From assembly GCA_900769665.1 (NCBI GenBank), contig CAAGHL010000034.1, positions 1-45,929 of the forward strand: a stretch of 45,929 bases of DNA, written 5' to 3'. Under the pieces are notes generated by a model. That model was not told where the DNA came from and ran no database searches. It saw only the letters and a program-made list of their open reading frames with translations. This document shows, one piece after another, positions 42,922 through 45,929 of the stretch (position 1 is its first letter; each line of letters opens with the position of its first letter). A program made the position numbers and the translations under genes. This DNA comes from Clostridia bacterium. GTDB taxonomy: Bacteria > Bacillota > Clostridia > Christensenellales > CAG-314.

Positions 42922-43998
42922 ATGAATATAATGCTTGTTTACGGCGGAAAAAGTGTAGAAAACGACATATCGGTGATTACCGCTTGCTTGGCGCGCGGAC
43001 ACTTTGTCGGCGACTTGTACGGGGTGTATTTCGACAAAAACAATGTGCCTTATCTTGTCGGAAACGACGTTTCGCCGAGTCGTCACAAGGCGACAAAACA
43101 TCGTCGCAAAGTTGATTTTTTGTTTGGGCAAAGTGCAATTGCCGTCAAGCGCAGTTGGTTGCCACGGCGCAAAATACACATCGATGTAGCAGTCAATTGC
43201 TGTCACGGCGCATGCGGAGAGGACGGTACCGTTGCGGCGCTGTGCAAGTTGTGCGGTATTCCGCTTGTCGGTAGTGATATAGTTTCGTCAGCTGTTGCAA
43301 TGGACAAAAGTGTCACAAAGTGTGTTTTGCTTGGGTTGGGCATGCCCGTGTTGCCTTATGTGGCGGCGCGTGCCGAGGACGATTCCTTCGATGTCGCATC
43401 CGTCCCGTTGCCTACTGTTGTCAAGCCGTCACGCCTCGGCAGTAGTATCGGCGTGCAACTTTGTCGTACGTCCGAGGAGTTGACCGCCGCACTGCAAACG
43501 GCGTTTTGTTACGACCGTACCGTGCTTTGCGAGCATGCTCTTACCGACTTTACCGAGTACAACTGCAGTGCAATGCGTGTGCAAGGTCAAGTGCGTGTTA
43601 GCCGTGTGGACGTGCCAAAAACCGCCCACGAAATACTTACCTTCGAGGACAAGTACATTGACGGCGGCGGTAAGTATTTGTCCGCAAACAAAACCGTTTG
43701 CGATATTGAAACCGCACGCAAGGTACAGTCGCTTACAAAACAAATCTACAACGAATTTGGCTTCTCGGGAGTGGTGCGTGTAGATTACATTGCCGACAAC
43801 ACCGACGGCAGTTTGTACGTCAACGAAATCAACTCCGTCCCCGGCTCGCTTGCTTACGGACTTTGGAGCGGCAATTACGGCATGACGGAATACGGCGCGG
43901 CATTGGTGCAACAAGCCCTCGACGACTTCCGTGTCGAGCAAACTCTTATCACTGATTTTCAGTCGGAAGTCCTCACTCGAGGCGGCGGCAAAAAGTAA
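42922..43998 (+). CDS. ddl: D-alanine--D-alanine ligase
   Basis: A 358-aa ATP-grasp enzyme making D-Ala-D-Ala for peptidoglycan. N-terminal VYGGKSVENDISVITA, then CHGACGEDGTVAALC, PTVVKPSRLGSSIGV in the ATP-grasp core and VNEINSVPGSLAYGLW at the metal site. The omega-loop region (TFEDKYIDGGGKYLSA) carries the Lys-Tyr pair of D-Ala-D-Ala types rather than the VanA pattern, so vancomycin-resistance activity is not suggested. GAGG precedes the ATG. It follows the MurF-type ligase after 136 bases. Confidence 0.93.
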   Translation: MNIMLVYGGKSVENDISVITACLARGHFVGDLYGVYFDKNNVPYLVGNDVSPSRHKATKHRRKVDFLFGQSAIAVKRSWLPRRKIHIDVAVNCCHGACGEDGTVAALCKLCGIPLVGSDIVSSAVAMDKSVTKCVLLGLGMPVLPYVAARAEDDSFDVASVPLPTVVKPSRLGSSIGVQLCRTSEELTAALQTAFCYDRTVLCEHALTDFTEYNCSAMRVQGQVRVSRVDVPKTAHEILTFEDKYIDGGGKYLSANKTVCDIETARKVQSLTKQIYNEFGFSGVVRVDYIADNTDGSLYVNEINSVPGSLAYGLWSGNYGMTEYGAALVQQALDDFRVEQTLITDFQSEVLTRGGGKK

Positions 43999-44009
43999 AC
44001 AAATTTTAC

Positions 44010-44032
44010 ATACGTATGCAATTTTTGCTTAC
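44010..44032 (-). repeat. Dispersed motif site 9
   Basis: On the minus strand GTAAGC (44032-44027), AAAAATTGC, ATACGTAT (44017-44010): the cleanest copy in the window, 12 bases after the ddl stop. Confidence 0.55.
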
Positions 44033-44154
44033 AATTTGCTGTTGATTTTGCAAGTCTACAGTCGGTATTAGTCGTCGGATATTGCTTTCAACAACCCCGA
44101 CCACCGACGGCGTATTCAGACGGATACAGTCGCACAAACCATGATGAAGGAGCG

Positions 44155-44376
44155 CTAACGCACAAAGCGTTCCTTCTTTTCTTCTTGACTGCACAGGCGT
44201 TTGACGGTGGCTTGCGCTTGCAACAATTCCCCTGTCGCTTCCACAAAAAATATGTCCGCGCGCACATTGCAACTTGTGCTTTGGCTGTTCAACTTCAACC
44301 AAATGTTGTCTAGGTCAAATTCCTCTGCACAGCTTTCGGGGTTGTATGCGGCGTTTCTTGATACGTTGTTTTTCAT
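44155..44376 (-). CDS. Small protein of unknown function
   Basis: A 73-aa hydrophilic protein starting MKNNVSRNAAYNPESCAEEF and ending with a basic tail (QEEKKERFVR). No membrane segment and no domain I recognise. The ATG at 44376 is chosen because AAGGAG lies upstream on the minus strand; the frame also has a later-rejected ATG at 44418. A TACAAT (44414-44409) could be its -10. Divergent from the WYL regulator. The + strand frame over the same DNA has no SD. Confidence 0.6.
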   Translation of the reverse strand: MKNNVSRNAAYNPESCAEEFDLDNIWLKLNSQSTSCNVRADIFFVEATGELLQAQATVKRLCSQEEKKERFVR

Positions 44377-44478
44377 TGAGGTAAGCTCCTTGTTTGTTTT
44401 ACGAGCATATTGTACCAAATTTGTTCGCCAACAGTTTGTCAGTCATACAAAATCTTTTCAATATATTTTTCAAAATAG

Positions 44479-44507
44479 TTGACAGTATTGTTGTCAGTTG
44501 ATAAAAT
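44479..44507 (+). promoter_or_regulatory. WYL-regulator promoter with overlapping dyad operator
   Basis: TTGACA (44479-44484), a 17-base spacer, TAAAAT (44502-44507) with TGA before it (extended -10). A perfect dyad TGACA-N7-TGTCA (44480-44496) covers the -35 and spacer, a good place for an autorepressor site. Confidence 0.75.
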
Positions 44508-44625
44508 TTAATGGTCGAAACACACGTCAGTCGCGGTCATAAAACGCACGATGGACGAAAAATGTACAACACACAGCGGTTGCGTCGTATTCACCTTGCC
44601 ATTGCGCCAGCCAAACGGAGTTACC

Positions 44626-45543
44626 ATGCAAATACCTATTCTCGTGGGCATACTGTCCACCTTTCTTGCCAGCGATGGTTATGTCACGGCAAACGAGCTA
44701 GCCAACAAATATGAAATGAGCACACGCAGTATCTATCGCTACGTGGCAATGCTGTCCGAGGGCGGCGTGCCCATCGAGTCACAACTCGGGCGCGGCGGGG
44801 GTTGGCGCATTATTGACACCTACAAGGTTAAAGCCACCTACTTCACCGACGAGGAATACAAACGCCTTATCTTTGCATTGCAAAGTTTCTCCTTGCAGGA
44901 CGAAATCATCAAATCCGCCACTCAAAAATTGGAAGGACTAAAAAGGGTACATTCAACGGCAACCGTATTGAAAAATAATCAATTTGTCGTGGATAGCGCG
45001 GACATTTCCGTCGGCGACAAAGTCAATATACTCAGCGACGCGATTTCTCAAAAGCTACTGTGTACAATCGAGTATCACAGCAAAGACGGCGTGGATACGG
45101 TGCGCACGGTAGAGCCTTACTGTTTGATTATGAAAGACGGTGCTTGGTACGTCTACTGTTTCTGTCGTTTGCGTAAAGGATTTCGTTACTTTAAGGTTGG
45201 GCGTATTGTCAATCTCGAAGTGGGGGAAAAGTTTGTCGGACGGGACTTCCACGTGGACAGTTCGGTGATTCAAACCGACGTGTTGAAAAATAAGGAAATG
45301 TGTCGAGTACTGTTGTCCGTCGAACCGACTGCGTTGTCCGCTACCGAGGAGTGGCTCGGAGTCAGTGCCGTTGCCAAGGTAGGGGACGGTTACATTGCCA
45401 AGGCAGTTCTGCCGTACGACGATATGCTTATCAATCGTATCGTGTCGCTCGGTTGCGGCGTGCGAGTGGAGCATCCGGACAAGTTGCGGCAAGCCGTGGT
45501 GGATCGTTGCCGACAAATTGCCGAGTTTAATGCGGAAGATTAG
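44626..45543 (+). CDS. WYL-domain transcriptional regulator (YafY-like)
   Basis: A 305-aa DNA-binding regulator. The N-terminal winged HTH is VTANELANKYEMSTRSIYRY with VPIESQLGRGGGWRI as the wing. A WYL domain follows (about residues 145-215), with DGAWYVYCFCRLRKGFRYFK matching the ligand-sensing core, then a small C-terminal domain. Start at ATG 44626, five bases after GGAG; an upstream ATG (44551) lacks an SD. The promoter carries a dyad that may be its own operator. Target unknown; the divergent 73-aa gene is the nearest candidate. Confidence 0.9.
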   Translation: MQIPILVGILSTFLASDGYVTANELANKYEMSTRSIYRYVAMLSEGGVPIESQLGRGGGWRIIDTYKVKATYFTDEEYKRLIFALQSFSLQDEIIKSATQKLEGLKRVHSTATVLKNNQFVVDSADISVGDKVNILSDAISQKLLCTIEYHSKDGVDTVRTVEPYCLIMKDGAWYVYCFCRLRKGFRYFKVGRIVNLEVGEKFVGRDFHVDSSVIQTDVLKNKEMCRVLLSVEPTALSATEEWLGVSAVAKVGDGYIAKAVLPYDDMLINRIVSLGCGVRVEHPDKLRQAVVDRCRQIAEFNAED

Positions 45544-45581
45544 GCATGTGCCGGTTATATTTAGGGGATAGTTTCGTGTGA

Positions 45582-45708
45582 GCGGTCGAGGTATTATCCG
45601 ACTGCGACCGCCTGATGCTCGCTTCGCGCAGAGCAATATTACTTGTTGTCGGCTCTCGAATGTGTGCGCCTACGCTCAGATGTCGCTGTCGGACAACACC
45701 TCGACCGC
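45582..45708. repeat. 127-bp element with 27-bp inverted repeats
   Basis: Arms 45582-45608 and 45682-45708 pair with three mismatches (GCGGTCGAGG-T-TT-TCCGAC type). The 73-bp interior holds a further hairpin (CTCGC...GCGAG-like) and no gene. GC-richer than the flanks, downstream of the WYL gene. Confidence 0.7.
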
Positions 45709-45805
45709 CACAGCAATGCTTGTGTAATGAAGATGGTAATTGTCACCCCTCATATATGGAAATCTTCTGTGTGACGTAAATCTATGTTTGTGAAAAAAAA
45801 CGAAA

Positions 45806-45841
45806 TTTAGGGTTAATTTAGCTATCACTAACAACCCTAAA
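45806..45841. repeat. TTTAGGGTT/AACCCTAAA inverted repeat
   Basis: Perfect 9-bp arms (45806-45814, 45833-45841) around an 18-base loop, in an AT-rich gene-free tail. Confidence 0.6.
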
Positions 45842-45863
45842 GGTGGTCTTTTACGTCCTTTTC

Positions 45864-45913
45864 GACGAGCTTTCACTTGATGTACTTCTAGTACACCTGC
45901 ATTCAATCTCGTC
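45864..45913. repeat. Imperfect foldback at the window edge
   Basis: GACGAG (45864-45869) pairs with CTCGTC (45908-45913), and GTAC-TTCTA-GTAC forms the centre (45882-45894), with partial pairing between. TTTTCGA also flanks both sides, so the element probably extends past the window. Confidence 0.4.
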
Positions 45914-45929
45914 AAAAATCATCGAAAAA

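Noticed and set aside
1..45929. tRNA or rRNA genes
   Set aside because: Reading for T-arm GGTTC-type motifs and rRNA landmarks gave none; a tRNAscan-SE run would settle it.

Overview
The window reads as a chromosomal segment of an anaerobic, Gram-positive-type gut bacterium, most likely an uncultured member of the Clostridia. The basis is lipoprotein and secreted surface genes with no outer-membrane genes, an ABC sugar importer without its own ATPase, an FMN riboswitch before a RibU-type transporter, ABC-F, WYL and AraC proteins, strong SD sequences on most genes, and TTGACA/TATAAT promoters, several with an extended -10 TGn. Nothing in the sequence fixes the genus. Almost every gene is on the + strand; the three exceptions are an AraC regulator, a small exported protein and a small unknown protein.

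Region A (1-20.7 kb) is a glycan-utilisation locus. A divergent AraC-type regulator faces a compact run: GH130 phosphorylase, lipoprotein solute-binding protein, two permeases, a 1409-aa secreted multi-domain protein whose TTG start overlaps the permease stop, a DUF4838 lipoprotein, a BIG2 surface protein and a 1138-aa lipoprotein with five cadherin-like repeats, ending at a terminator. An intracellular GH20 hexosaminidase and a GH1 beta-glycosidase follow. GH130 with GH20 and large binding proteins suggests capture and import of beta-mannosyl/GlcNAc oligosaccharides, for example N-glycan core fragments; that substrate is inference.

Region B (20.7-24.6 kb) is accessory DNA. It holds a frameshifted C-terminal remnant of L-fucose isomerase, an orphan type IV prepilin whose promoter has a G9 tract in its -35/-10 spacer and which carries a folded 5' leader, glucose-6-phosphate isomerase, and an 870-bp gene-free stretch packed with palindromes and inverted repeats.

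Region C (24.6-45.5 kb) is mostly housekeeping: hisS, a CtpE-like P-type ATPase, an ABC-F protein, a short-chain dehydrogenase, an alpha/beta hydrolase, an M3 oligopeptidase, deoC, FMN riboswitch plus ribU, tsaE-tsaB-rimI, a membrane protein, a 38-aa ORF, then hydrolase - MurF-type ligase - Ddl (peptidoglycan precursor) and a WYL regulator. The window ends in two inverted-repeat elements.

Three signals cut across the annotation: (1) a possible slipped-strand (phase-variable) promoter plus structured leader on the prepilin; (2) a dispersed motif, GTAAGC - about 9 A-rich bases - ATACGTAT, at about nine mainly intergenic places in both orientations; (3) two perfectly spaced sigma-A promoters (araC and tsaE) whose predicted transcription start is the A of the start codon, implying leaderless mRNAs.
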